DNA from: Datura wrightii
Taxonomy: Eukaryota > Streptophyta > Magnoliopsida > Solanales > Solanaceae
DNA: 64,000 nucleotides
Assembly: GCA_035772735.1 (NCBI GenBank)
Contig: JASDFA010000019.1
Location: 92,192,001-92,256,000, forward strand
Reading direction: 5' to 3'
Under the pieces are notes generated by a model. The model made no database searches. It was not told the origin of the DNA and saw only the letters and a program-made list of their open reading frames with translations. The first letter of the stretch is position 1. The number at the start of each line of letters is the position of its first letter. Shown here piece after piece: positions 22,619 through 34,805 of the stretch. Both the position numbers and the translations under genes were made by a program.

Positions 22619-23872
22619 ATGGCAAAATCCTCTGTTCATAGTGCTTGTCGCTTAAGCAAAAGGCTTAAAAGAGTGTCCTCCTCTTCACTTCCAGTTGAAA
22701 TTTCTGATTCATCCTCTGAAGAGTCTCCTGACTCCTCCTCTATTCTCTTCAAGAATCCCCCCAATTCTTGCTCTAAGAAAGAAAATCCTGATTCTCCTCT
22801 TTCTATTGACCTAGAAGACATGCAAAAGTTTTGGAGTGTGTCCGAAAAAAGGAAGTTTCTAGCCTTTAAGAATCGCCCCTTTGCTCATGGTTGAGTAATC
22901 TGTCTCGCTCAACTTGAAGCCTCTCACTGCTCTATAAGTCATCTTTTCTCTTTTCAGGGTCTAAATAATCTTTTCCTTCGTTGTGCTAATGAAGCATTCG
23001 AAGATCCCATCCGAATGTTCTATGAAAATCTGAAGCCTTCCAAAGACAACAATGATCCTAAAACCCTTGTCCCGGACACTAGAATTTTTTTGACCAAAAC
23101 CCTTTTTGAAAAAGTCTTCAACTCTCGCCTTTCTGAAAATATTCCCTTCTTCACCGGTGGTTGTTCTGAAGATTTTTAGGTATCTCTCGACAAAGAAAAG
23201 GTATTCATTGCTGAAGATGGTATTGATCTATCCGACTTTGGCCCTACTTCTATTTGCTTCAAGAATCGCATCATCGTACATATTGTTGCAACTACCTTGC
23301 TACCTTGAAAAGGATCTCTCAGCACTTTGTCAAACAGAGATGTATTTATTGTATACTGCCTTATGAAGAAGAGTAAAGTAAAATGGTCTGAATGGTTTCT
23401 TGGGTATATGTTTTAAAGTTATCAAGATACCAGTGGCAACACCAATCTTCCATATGGAATGATCATGAGTCGAATCATCAAAGTCATGGGTGTGGATGTC
23501 TCTGGATTTCCTGTGAAAGAAATCTCTTCAACTTACAATGATCGTTCTTTCTCCAGTATGGGGTACATTCTTGATGAAGATCGATGGGTCAAGAAGGCAA
23601 GCTTTAAGCCCAAAGCCAAAATCTCCACTATTGATAGTTGTACTAATATCTCTCCAAATATCCTCTCTTTTGACTGAACTTAAGGATGTTAAGGGAACTC
23701 TTGGTGCAGTGGCAAGTGACCTACACAAAAGCAATGAATTGCTGGACATCCTAACCTCCAATGTTGCTGAACTGAAGAATCAGTTGACCCTCATCCAGTG
23801 TGAAGGGGTTAAGTCCTTCAACGAGGTTCTGCGCCAAGTCGACTTAACCGTTGCTCGAGCCAAAATAGCTTA
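22619..23872 (+). pseudogene. Third (env-like position) ORF of the copia element, PF20167-like
   Basis: After the RNase H stop, ATG 22619 opens a frame of about 350 codons interrupted by four stops (near 22893, 23177, 23306, 23413). It then shifts frame near 23670 into a C-terminal part ending at TAA about 23872. The N-terminus is basic and Ser-rich (MAKSSVHSACRLSKRLKR, SSEESPDSSS). The middle has EDPIRMFYENLKPS, then LPYGMIMSRIIKVMGVDVSG and SFSSMGYILDEDRWVKK, which resemble the 'putative plant transposon protein' family (PF20167, from recall). The end is a coiled-coil-like segment (ELKDVKGTLGAVASDLHK, DILTSNVAELKNQLTLI). I see no signal peptide or clear membrane segment, so envelope function is unsupported. 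Confidence 0.65.
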
Positions 23873-24396
23873 AAAGGAACTTTCAATCGCGTTCAAAATT
23901 CCTACTCCTCTCTATTTACTCGTATCGGGAAATCCTATCACTCCTTTTCCGAGCATATCATCAATACGCTCAAATATTTCCTTGGTAGTGCCTGATCTTA
24001 GTGTGTTGACTACTCTCCCCTCCCCCTGTGATGAAGGGGGCTTATGTTTTTTTGTTCCCTTTTTGTGATGAAGGGGGAGAATGAATGACTTCTATAACTG
24101 TAACTACTCTTTTTGCCTGTTTGTGTTGATGAAATGACAATATTCTGTTAGATATCAAATGTTCTGATTAAATCACCAGTATGCTCTTTTTTCTCCACTT
24201 CTCTAGTTTTATTTTCCTGTAAGTTATGATCTAATTAAAGTCTCCTTTATAATGATCTCCCGACAACTTGTTGATTGATAGTGTTAAGTACAGGGCTCTT
24301 AAATTCAGGGGGAGGAAGCATCAAGCCAGAGGAAGAAATCCACAAAAATAGGGAAGTATCTTATCTCCTAAATGACTATACATTTATGTTATCATC

Positions 24397-24410
24397 AAAA
24401 AGGGGGAGAT
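24397..24410 (+). other. Polypurine tract of the copia element
   Basis: AAAAAGGGGGAGAT directly before TGTTACAC of the 3' LTR. A second GAAGGGGGAGAA lies upstream near 24070 and could serve as an additional tract. Confidence 0.85.
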
Positions 24411-25215
24411 TGTTACACTAATATGTTTTCAATGATGACAAAATTGATGTAGGATGAATGAATCAAGGAACATATCATGGCGTGTATAGAAAGAATATCA
24501 ACTCCAAAAGGAAGAAAAGAGACTCAGAGTTAAGAGAAGATTTCCAAGGAATATTTCAGCTGAATATAAGGGTTAAAAAAGAAAGGAATCACTCCTAATA
24601 TCAATCAGCCTCAAATCTCTGTCGTCTGCCTCAATCTCGATCACCTCAAAAGGAAGAAATCCTTTCCAAATCAATCAAGGCTCGACATCTTCTCCTGAGG
24701 ATATAACTGGATCAAAATCCCTTGGGTTATCCCTTGATGAGCGGTAAAACAAGATCAAAAGGAACTGATCTTGATCGAAAGAGCCTATATATATACTAAG
24801 TCTGTAGACTGATTTCCTGTACAACTTCACTTGATCAAAACTAACAATTATGTTCTTATTCAATCATTATAATCCTAAAAGAATTACTAGTGAGATTAAA
24901 AGATAGAAATAGTCAGATAGATATACAGGGAGTAGCTGTATTGAGTTCATTACTGTTCACCACAGATTGGTAAACTTACTCTTGTAATCATTGACAAATT
25001 TGAAAGATCAAAGGGAAACCCTTGCAACCCAAGGGAACTGGAATAGGCACCACAAGGGTGATCCGAACTAGGATAAATCTTTTGTGTCTTTATTTTCCTT
25101 CTTTGAGTTTGATTTATTATTAATAACTTTCTCTGCAGGAATTGAGTCGACTTATTCACTTCAACAATGGACTAAGTGTTAATTTTTAAAATTTACCCCC
25201 CCTCTTTGATTATCA
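24411..25215 (+). repeat. 3' LTR of the copia element
   Basis: Starts TGTTACACTAATATG after a purine tract and ends GATTATCA, matching the 5' LTR throughout with scattered substitutions. The second GTCGAC of the 5' LTR is changed here (CAATGGACTAAG against CAGTCGACTAAG). The flank beyond 25215 is unrelated AT-rich DNA. Confidence 0.9.
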
Positions 25216-27654
25216 ATTTCAATTAACAACAAGGCGATAAGATTCTCATTAGATAATAAAAGTCTTAGTAATTAGAGTTGGATTGTAAAAGAGTATAAAC
25301 TAGAATAAAGGAAGGTACACGGATGACTATAACATTAGTTGACGAAGAGATAATACTTCTTTTTTATATTATATTGTACATTTCTATTTTATATTTTTAT
25401 ATATATGTTTGAGTTCTTGTCTATTTTTTTATATTTTATATATTTTATATTTATATATATACATATTTTTTGACCATTAAAGTTTAACTTTTTGAAGGGC
25501 ACAAAACTTCATACTATACCTTTCAATAATTACATTTAAAAGTAAAAAAATTAATTATAACAAGACAAAGATATATTATATCATAAAGGGACACATTAAT
25601 AATGTTAATCCTAATTTTGTATCGGTAAAAAAGGAGATTGAGGTAGGATTTAATTACAACACTATAGTTCAGGAATGCAACAGTCACTTTTCTAATGTTA
25701 CCTTTTCAAATAATTTTGTCTCATTTGAAGATGCAATACAATCTTCCGATGGAACAATATTTGATAATTTCTTTAGAATTCATCATTCAATATATGCGTA
25801 ATATTTTACTCATATTTATTTAACAATTTTTTTTTGCAGATATAAGCATGAAGGTCCTTAGAAATGTTGATTGAACTTCTTGCCCTTCATTAAAAGATTC
25901 AATAATAGACAAAATTATCATTTATGATTTTTCTCAGTTAATTGTTATTTAATTATTATCAATCTTTACCATTTTATAAAAAGTAAAACTCCTAATTTTA
26001 TAAAAAGTAAAACTCCTAATATTTAGTATTTTAAAATTGAATAAAATTTTTCCTCTTAAATCTTTCCTTATTTGAACTATATTAAAAGTCCTAACATTTA
26101 AGACTATAAAATCAATTACTATTATGTTAACTTATATATCAATTCATTATTTATTAAATTAACTAATTATCCATCACAATATTTTAATACTCAAAAAAAA
26201 GAAGTTAAAAGAGTATAATTTTATTATATATTAATACGTGAATATCTTCTTTTTCATCTTTTAAAAAAATGTTTTATCGAAAAAAAATATAGAAAGACAA
26301 CATACTCTAAGTTTATTTCAATTAATCGAGTACTCTTGTTATTCACTCTCTTTAGTTAAATCTACACTATTTTTTTCGTTTCAATTTATGTGAAGTATTT
26401 GACTAAACACATAGATTAAGAGAAAGAGAAGCAAAATTGAGCTGAAATCATCTCATAAAGGGTAAAATGAAAAGTTTAAAATTAAGTTATTACTAAATAT
26501 TTAAAGTACGAAGTCTCGTAGCAAAATATTATTTACCTTTTTACTATTTTAAAAATAGAGTTCGCACTTGATAAAATAGTTATTTAAATATTTTTCTCAT
26601 ATTTAGTATTTTAAAATTAACTACAATTTATGCATATCATTCTTCCTTATTTAAAATATATGAAAAATATTAATATTTATATATACATATAATGTATGCA
26701 TTTAAGTGCTCATATAAAAATGAATGATTTGTTTTACCTTTCAATCAATCACTATTTCTATGACGTATCTATTAATTGAAACAAGTATTAGAGTAAGCTG
26801 AAGAAAGAACAACTAGATTAGATCAAACTCTTAAACATAATCATTTATCAATTTGTAATTGATAATTTTCTTTCTAAGTTCTTATATTGTTATACAAATA
26901 CATATTTTAAATATTATTTATGCTATTTTGTAGATTTATTTTTATTAATACGAGGGGCACGCGCAAGGCGCATATGCATAAACTAGTCATACTAAATTGC
27001 GTAGGACTACATAAAGATAGACCGATGAAAGGAATGACAAGATAAAAAATACAAAATAGTGCTCCCAAAGCACCAAGTCTTGAGGCTTGATTTGGGACTT
27101 TGGGGGCACAAAGCTCCATGAAAGTATCAAGTCCCGAGGCTTAGTTTGAGCGTCTTAATGCCACAAAGTATTATTAGGACATCGGAACCCCTGGGCACAT
27201 TTAGACCACTCAACGGTGCCAAGGCATCGAAAAAAAATAATATAAATATAATGTCGTCGATAAGAGAGAAAGATTACTTTATCTCACACCTCTTTGCATT
27301 AGTAATCAAGAGAAAAAATACAATAAACACAATACTTTGCATTAATAATCACGAGTAATTACAAGGCTCAAAGGCCGAAGTACAACACAAGAGTGAGATG
27401 TAAGGTTGCTTTCACACAAAAAAATTAGAGGTAAGCTTATTTTATCTGAGTTAAATAAAGCACTGCAACAAAAAGGATCATCTGATTCCACACTGAAATA
27501 ATCGACAAATGTATGCTTGAACTCATTCTTAGCCTCACAGATAGTGTGGGATTAATCTTCACCAAGGTGCTCAACTTCCCTTCTAAGGATCACAAAATGA
27601 GCCCCCGGATACGAGGGGCTTGGGATCAACACTCATCACATGAGTTTATGTAAT
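25216..27654. other. AT-rich intergenic DNA with small repeats
   Basis: No protein family is recognised. There is a 24-bp unit repeated twice (25972-26019, TTTTATAAAAAGTAAAACTC with CTAA). Two diverged copies of a unit with TATTTAGTATTTTAAAATT lie near 26020 and 26600. A candidate Helitron 3' end lies at 26950-26987. Two imperfect copies of a GC-richer unit of about 65 bp at 27060-27170 share CAAGTCYYGAGGCTT and the ending GCMACAAAG-like text. A segment starting TTCGTTTCAATTTATGTGA (about 26377) resembles the edge of a common Stowaway-type repeat, but no second end is seen. Confidence 0.55.
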
Positions 27655-28110
27655 CACTATTAAAAAATTGTTAGAATAGATTAAAAAAAGCGATCTCATG
27701 AGGTCGATTTTACTGAAAAATCAATCTAAAAATCGATCTCAAAGGTATTCATAAAAATCTTGGTCTCTTTTTCAAAGAGACCTCATGAGGTCAGAGAAAT
27801 CGATCCCACGAGGTTTTAATGCATTTTTCCAGATTTTTTTTTTGGAAAAAAACTAAAGATACCAACCTCGTGAGGTAGGCATGCTATTTATTTATTTATT
27901 TACTTAAACAAGCTTCATGAAGTCAGTACATTTATTTGTTTAAATATTTACTTTGTTATATCGACGTTGTGAGGTCGATTTTAGTATGAAATATTTTTAA
28001 ATTTTTTTTCTATTTAATAGTGACCTAATGAGGTTACAATATTATAATTAATTTTATTTCTTTTGCAGAAAACTGAACTCATGGAGTCGATTTTCTACAA
28101 AATAAATTGG
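27655..28110. repeat. Left subterminal palindromic repeats of CACTA-1
   Basis: Seven or so copies of a motif close to CGACCTCATGAGGTCG, for example GATCTCATGAGGTCGA near 27700, GACCTCATGAGGTC at 27779-27792, CCAACCTCGTGAGGT near 27865, and GACGTTGTGAGGTCGA near 27965. Spacing is about 60 bp. In En/Spm-type elements the subterminal repeats bind the TNPA protein, and by analogy these would be its sites. Confidence 0.8.
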
Positions 28111-28389
28111 TAGCTTGCTTTTGTAGCTGTCCACTTGCCAATTTAATTCAATTCAATAAACACCAATATAAATGGCTAATTCAAGTACCAAACTACAACA
28201 AACGCATATTCCTCCAATCCATACTACATTAAATTCAACTTGAAACTACTTTCAAATTGAATGAAAAAAATCATACAAACTCATAAGTTATAGAGTTCTA
28301 TTGCAAACTACTTCAAAGTTTTCATATATTCACAAAACACATAGATAATTCTTACAAATCACCATAGAAATACATAATTATTTTAACTA

Positions 28390-30290
28390 TCTAATACAAG
28401 ACTAAATTTTATCATGTGGCGGTGTGTTTGCTACTTGTTCCTCATTATCCTCATCACTATTGGGCTTATCTATCAGACCTTGATATTGATCATATACATG
28501 ACGCTAAATAGGTTGAGACAGGGGAGGTCGAGGAGAGGGACTGCACATTGGGATAGTGGGCAATAGGAAACCCCTCCTCCTCAAAGAAAGTAATGCGTCT
28601 ACTTGGTTCTTAATCCCCACCAATTCGTTGTCACTATGCCTATCCCTCACCTATGAGGCTTCGACATGACTAAATAGCTCAGAGATCTTATGCTCCATGG
28701 CCAATATCGTCTTCCTATCCATTGATCCATCATTTTGAAAAGTACCTATGCCTTCTAATCTCCTAGGAAATTGATGATACATTCGATTGGGCATTACTAT
28801 AAGCACTCTCAAACCTAGTTGCCGCCAATCGAGTCTAGCCATATTTGCCCAATCTATTATTGGGTAAGTTGCATGCCTTGGCTATCAACTGGTTGAGCTT
28901 AACGGAACTCCTCAAATAATTGTTGATATTGATTCTAAATTTAAAAGATAAAATTAGAATATAAATTATAAATTTATAAAATAAAATAATTATTTCTTTA
29001 AATTAGAATCTTATGCTGGTTCGCCCTACTCATGGCGCAACCCAAACATCTGGATCTCCAGGATTTTTATTCTTCCTCATATGAATAGCCCTAAATGCCT
29101 CATCCAGAGTTAATGGCCTTCCCAGTTCCTTTTTATAAAAAAGAAATTAATTTAATTATTAATCAAGTATAATTAATTATAAATATACTACAATATGACT
29201 TAAGGAAACATATCAGTTTCCTCCTCGTAATACCCTGGCTTTGAGCTCCACTCATGTGTAGAGAGCCACTCTTTTCAGACACTTTGACCTTCAACCTGAT
29301 CTTGCTCATCTGCTTAAACCTCACATAGATCGTTCAGTGTCTCAGTAGCTCCTCCTAGTTATGAGATAGAATCCACCTAGGCTTTTTTTCTTTTTGCGAG
29401 CTCTCAAGAATAACTTAGAGAGTACATGACTGGCTTTCCTCTTGAAATTCATACAAATTTGATCCTTATATTTCGGAAGCCAAGCATACTTTTTCCACAC
29501 TAAAAGATATTTATTAATAAAGAATCATTCAAGACAAGTATATAAATTTGAGTTAAAGAATAAATTTTAATATATTCTAAACTCCAAAAAAATTATCTCT
29601 GGAGATCGGTTGGCACCTTGCCACAAGTTGGGAATGCGCTTTTATAAAGATCTCTAACGGCTAGAGAAATGATCCCCACAACATCATCTGGATTAAAATT
29701 GCAATACAAAATTTAAACATTTATAGGTTACATTTAAAATAATTATAAGATAATCATAAACTAAAAATGTTATGAAAAAATATAAATCCCTTAAAGTCGC
29801 CAGGTTCAATGTCGAGTTTATTGTATATGTCCCTTACGCTAAGTTGTGGAGGAATTGACCACGTGTAGATGAATGATCTATGGTAGGAATGATGGGCTCA
29901 GAGTTGCCGTCTCAAAGGCAAAGACCATGCCCAAACTATGGAATAGCTCATGAAGAAGGTTGATTCAGCAGGATTGTGAGTAACTATCAGAGAGGCACTA
30001 AATATTGGCCACTGAGCCTTAGGAGACAAATGAGTGTATCCATGTGGGGCAGCATAACTCGGTGTGGGTATCATCATAGGCGCATGTTGAGGTGAACAAG
30101 TATATCCCTTGGTAGACCTATATAGATAGGCAGATGATTAACTTGTGTCTAACTATAACACTCAATCAACCTAGAATAGTGAGGCATCAGAGTACCCCAT
30201 AGTAGGAGAGATAGTGTAGGATCTGATCTAATATGTACTTATATCGACTGTCTCCTCACACTACCACCCATTTTTTTAATTTTCTTGGGG
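28390..30290 (-). pseudogene. TNPA-like protein of CACTA-1 (Ptta/En/Spm family)
   Basis: The second gene of CACTA elements encodes a DNA-binding protein for the subterminal repeats. On the minus strand an exon near 29340-29230 reads VKVSEKSGSLHMSGAQSQG, like the conserved core of the plant Ptta/En/Spm family (PF03004, recall). An exon near 29130-29040 reads LGRPLTLDEAFRAIHMRK and NPGDPDVW, and a C-terminal exon (28842-28651) reads MYHQFPRRLEGIGTFQNDG. A possible start lies near 30285 (MVGGDKNKS). Exon borders are uncertain. The stretches between are AT-rich and intron-like. Confidence 0.6.
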
Positions 30291-30404
30291 TATTATTAAT
30301 ACTTTTATTCTTATCACCACCTACCATCTATATAATACATATTTTTAAGTATTGGAATTTAAAATAATATAGAAGCAGAATAAAGTATAAAAATATATCT
30401 AAGT

Positions 30405-33168
30405 ATGAAAATTGACATCCCAATTGTTATTCCTTGTCCTCCTAATCCTCCCCATCTGACTATTCCTATTGTCCTGAACATTCTTCTTCATCTCTTATTT
30501 CATTTTCATCATTTGATTCATCCAACTCATTATTTGCCACCGTTTTTATTTCTACTGTATCAGTCTCTTCTTAGATGTGCTCAGGATACTTTACATCACT
30601 TTTTACTCAACATCCACTATTTGGTAAACACTTGATATGTCGTCTGCCTGTTATGCAATATCCAACATATTCTCAATTTTCACCTGACCCACAGGACTTT
30701 AATTACCATCTACTAATCAGACTTATCTGGATGCAAGAGATGAAGAGGATAATATACTTATTTAACATTTTATACAATGATGAAAGGATCATAATCCTCA
30801 TACTCCCTTGTATGCTTTACTTCAATGATGTTACATTATTTGACTTCCTTCATACCTTTTTTTTGGGGTTGGACCAAACCACTTTTGTTGAAACAGTATA
30901 ATTTTTTTTCTGATCGACTAGATACCCCATTTTTAAAATCACCTTGAGTACGTAATAATAATAATCAACCTTGTCCTAGTTTTTATCACCATCTTTAATT
31001 CAAATCCCGCTATTGTTACTTATTTTTAATGCTTAGAGTATTTTTCGGTATTAAATTTAAAAATATATGTATGTTATTTTTTCATCGAATAGATCTTAGT
31101 GGGTCCCCAAGATAAATCTACAAAAACTTATCAAACTGGTCAATTCTTATATCATAAAATCCTATAATTATTTGTGACGTTGGAAATTAGCATTAATAAA
31201 ATGTGGAGTTTTTAAGTATGTTAGCAATATGAAAAAAATAATAACACTTACATAATCTTTAAATCACATTGAAATATAGTTGTGCGTTTGATCGTGGTCA
31301 TATAAATGCATGATGTAATTATCCAAGATGATGTAAATTGAGTTAGTTCTTTGCCTTGTAATTGGATATTAATACAAAATAATAGCTTATTCAAAAAATG
31401 ATTAATCTTATGGGCAATTCCGCAAGACATATGTCGATGCAGACTTAAAATCAATTTCATTAAGATCCCTTCTTATACTTTTTTAAATCTTTACCTGGTT
31501 GATTGAAGATTGATATCGGCTTCACGAAAGGATCATTTTCACCTCTATTGTCGTGTCGATTGAGCCTGTTATGCAAGCATTGCACATCACTGATGAAGTA
31601 ATAAGAACATAAATTGACTATTTCCTTAGCAAAATAGGCTTCACACATCGAGTCTTTCATTTTATGTTTCTGTTTGATATCCCATTTACACTTAGCAATA
31701 GTCTTGTATAATGTTATATTATGCATTATTTTAAAAAAAATAATAGAAACGAATAGATGAAGATTTAGAATAATTACCTCTAGTATGGATACATCCACCT
31801 ATATTGAATTAGACGTCCCAAACAAGCTTTGTGCACAGGAACGTGTTACATCACATCACATATCCGGGTGGAAGAATCTTCTCTAGCGTATTTGTAATTA
31901 TAGGAATATTCTGATCCATCCAAATTAGGTTGTCTTCCCTTAACTTGTTGGAATGCAAGTCTTTGGAAAAAAAACTAATTTCAGTCATAGATTTTCAGAT
32001 TCTTTCAGGCAAGCCACTAAATGCAATGTGGAGTAAAATTTTCATGAAAATTTGACAATCATGACTTTTCATACCATATAATTTTTCTTGCTCCATACCG
32101 ACACACTTCCTCAAATTTAAAGCATACCTATTAGGCATCTTTAGCTGCTCAACTCACTCATAAATCTTACTCTTTTATTTTATTATGAATTAATAATTAC
32201 CCTTGGGCTTGAAGAACTTGTGGTTCTATTTCTTCTGTAATCACTACTCTTTTCAACTTCAATATTCCGGCAACTCCATTTTAGCCTTAAAATTATCTTT
32301 TATCTTGCCTTTGACATTCATCATTGTGTTGAGTAAATTATTAAAGTAATTTTTTACAATATGCATGACGTCAAAATTATTTCAGGAGAAGACTATCCTT
32401 ATAATATGGTAACTCCAAAAGTATGTTTTGTGTTATCCAATTATGTGCAACACCATACCTTTCAAATGTATATGGTTGTTCATCTGTGATATTTAAAAAA
32501 TGTTGAACCCTCTCTCAATAAAATTGAAGGTGGATAATCACATTCAAGTTTGTTCAATTTTGTTTTTTTGAAAATACATTTTTCATACTCCTAAACTCAT
32601 AATCCACTGATAAGAACTGACAGTGGCAATCAAATCATGAATTTTTTTGATCAAGTTTTAAAGTGAACGATTTAGCATTTTTCATACAGTAAGGTCAAAC
32701 TAATTTTTCAATAGTCATATATGCAAACAACATCTCATATGCAAAAAAAGTATTAATAGTTCAGAGGCCCACAAATTAAAATTTTTCTTAAGTGACGTGT
32801 CAAATACTTCAACCCTTTTTCAAATCATCAATCAAAGGTTGCAAATATATATCAATCATACTTGTTGGATTATGTAAATTAGGAATAATAAAATTGAGAA
32901 ATATATATGGACAAGTACTGCACACCTCAGATGTAAGATTATACTATGTTAAAATGATAGGCTAATAAGAATAAGGTGAAACAGAAAATGAATGTGGAGT
33001 AAATCCATTTGAACAAAAACCCAACCAAATATTTTGTGGTTCAATTGTGAATGTGGATACATTCAAAATTCTTCGAGGCCTCTCCAACATAAAACCAAGT
33101 GGCCTTCTATTTTCGTGATTCCATCTCATGTGAGGAGCAGAGCTATTTGATATGTAAAACCTCTTTAC
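30405..33168 (-). pseudogene. TNP2 transposase of CACTA-1, middle and C-terminal part
   Basis: Continuation of the transposase interrupted at 33168/49482. It starts at VKRFYISNSSAPHMRWNHEN and runs through IWLGFCSNGFTPHSFSVSPY (Transposase_21 domain). It is then decayed until about 32080-31960, where MKSHDCQIFMKILLHIAFSG marks the start of the DUF4218 region. DUF4218 continues at 31700-31500 (DSMCEAYFAKEIVNLCSYYF). A DUF4216-like tail is seen at 30900-30405 (KWFGPTPKKRYEGSQ). Stops and frame changes are frequent. The acidic catalytic residues cannot be assigned by eye. Confidence 0.7.
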
Positions 33169-33173
33169 CTTGA

Positions 33174-34805
33174 TGTCACGACCCAAAATGATCGTGATTG
33201 GCACTCACACTAACCCCCCAGTGGGCGATTCAACAATTTTCAAAACTAAACTCGACATGAACATTCATAAAGAAATAAAACTTATAATAATACAAAATGA
33301 ATCATCAAACAAATAAATCCTTCTTAAAACAAATAAAATGATAATCCCAAGACTTGATTGTCATTGCACCTTGACGTCTAACTACAGTTCTAGAATGTTT
33401 AACTAAGAGAAAATAAAAGAAAACTGCAATTTCCGGAGGAGGGACATCTTCTGGAGAGAAGTGAATTAGTCAATCTTGTGCCGCTCACCTTTCAAAGAAA
33501 CTGCTGCAGACTAAAGGTAGGGATGAAAGGATCTTTCTGGATTGAATTCTGCACTTAGAAAAGAAGTGCAAGCATAGGGTTAATACAAAACACGATACTG
33601 ATAGGCATCATTGGTCGACCTTACATAATAACATATGATAAAAGAAAATATGATATAAAACAAGTCATCAACATCATATCGAAGTACAAAAACCATCTTA
33701 CGTGCACTAAATCTACACAGGTGATAGCCGACCTGCTCACTAGATTGGACCTCTCACTGCAGCGGTCACTTAACCGCTACAACGGACTCGTCGCAGCGAA
33801 AATAGCTCCTCTGCAATGGTACTACTCGAGGCAGTAACTCGACTTAGTTGCACCCTCTTCAGCTCACAGTTTACAACAAATCATACTTTATATCTCATTA
33901 AGATATAAGATAAGTATTGACATCAAATGGTAACAATTCATCTCAACATTCAGTTTAAAGCATCTATTCGCATTAACCAACTCAACATTTTTAGTCATTA
34001 AGCCGTAATGCATTTAGGATCTCTTCCCAATTTTCTCTTTTCATCACACTTACAGATCTTCAATTAAATTCTTCCACTTAGCACATACTCACTCCAAATA
34101 TTCACAAGTTACACATACAACATAATATAATACAGATGCTGACATGTTGGGCACACGCCTCCGCAATATCACTAAAACACTCCTTTCTCAAAATCAGTAG
34201 ACACACATGCTAGAGGGTCTTATTTTTGCCCTTCCAGTCATGACCAACAGGGGACTCTAGAAATTCATGTATTGTACCGGCGTGGTACCTGCTCCCACTC
34301 ATATTCTCGTGCAGATGCTCCCCTTGGACATGATCCACTCAACAACATCGCTCGCCCGGATGCTCCCCTCAGGCACGAGCCTATCATCTTAGGATATTAA
34401 TACTATTCCATGTCATTCTCACCAAAGGTACACATCAAGTTACATTATTTAACAAGCTAAAGATTACAATCTGCTCCTATGAGTATCAATTACAAACCAA
34501 CAACCATCTCGTTAATAGAGTATAATATCCTTACTTAACAGATATCACAGTTTAATACCACATCATGCCCACATTCTTTCAACAAGTTATCGATAAGAAA
34601 TTCTCGCAATAAATAATGTCCAAAGACCAACCGTATATCAACATTGCACACAATGTATATGCTATTATAGCATCTAATCCCTTTAACCATAACCTACCTC
34701 GATTTTGGACATGAAGAGTTAGTTACTCCAACAGAGCCTTGCCCTTTCTCACAGCTTTGGAATGCTCGAAATGTACAATACAATAGAGAGTAATTCATTA
34801 CTCAC
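33174..34805 (-). repeat. Tekay solo LTR, 3' portion
   Basis: Minus-oriented LTR piece. On the + strand it begins TGTCACGACCC, the complement of the LTR end, and contains the complement of GTGTGAGTGCCAATCACG, as found at 55209-55226. It is collinear, reversed, with about 53554-55243 of the Tekay LTR, including the CACTGCAGCGG motif (33755-33765), the conserved block (34201-34272) and the GAGCAT phrase (about 34310-34380). It breaks at 34805, where CACTA-2 transposase text begins. CTTGA (33169-33173) precedes it. Confidence 0.8.

Larger units (their letters stand above)
17092..25215 (+). mobile_element. SIRE-like Ty1-copia retrotransposon, both LTRs present
   Basis: A full element of about 8.1 kb with near-identical LTRs of about 0.8 kb, an iMet-type primer-binding site, gag, protease, integrase, RT-RNase H, an extra ORF and a purine tract. 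The pol order with integrase before RT defines Ty1-copia. Two gag zinc knuckles and a large third ORF after RNase H suggest the SIRE/Maximus lineage; this is inferred, not tested. All ORFs carry stops or frameshifts. The 5 bases outside the two ends (CCAGT and ATTTC) do not match, so the target duplication is decayed or the ends have recombined. Confidence 0.9.

Noticed and set aside
26365..26640. Stowaway-like MITE with TTCGTTTCAATTTATGTGA
   Set aside because: Only one end is recognisable and no TA duplication is clear.
30405..30901. Two + strand open frames rich in Pro, Leu and His
   Set aside because: They are the opposite-strand shadow of the DUF4216-like transposase tail on the minus strand.
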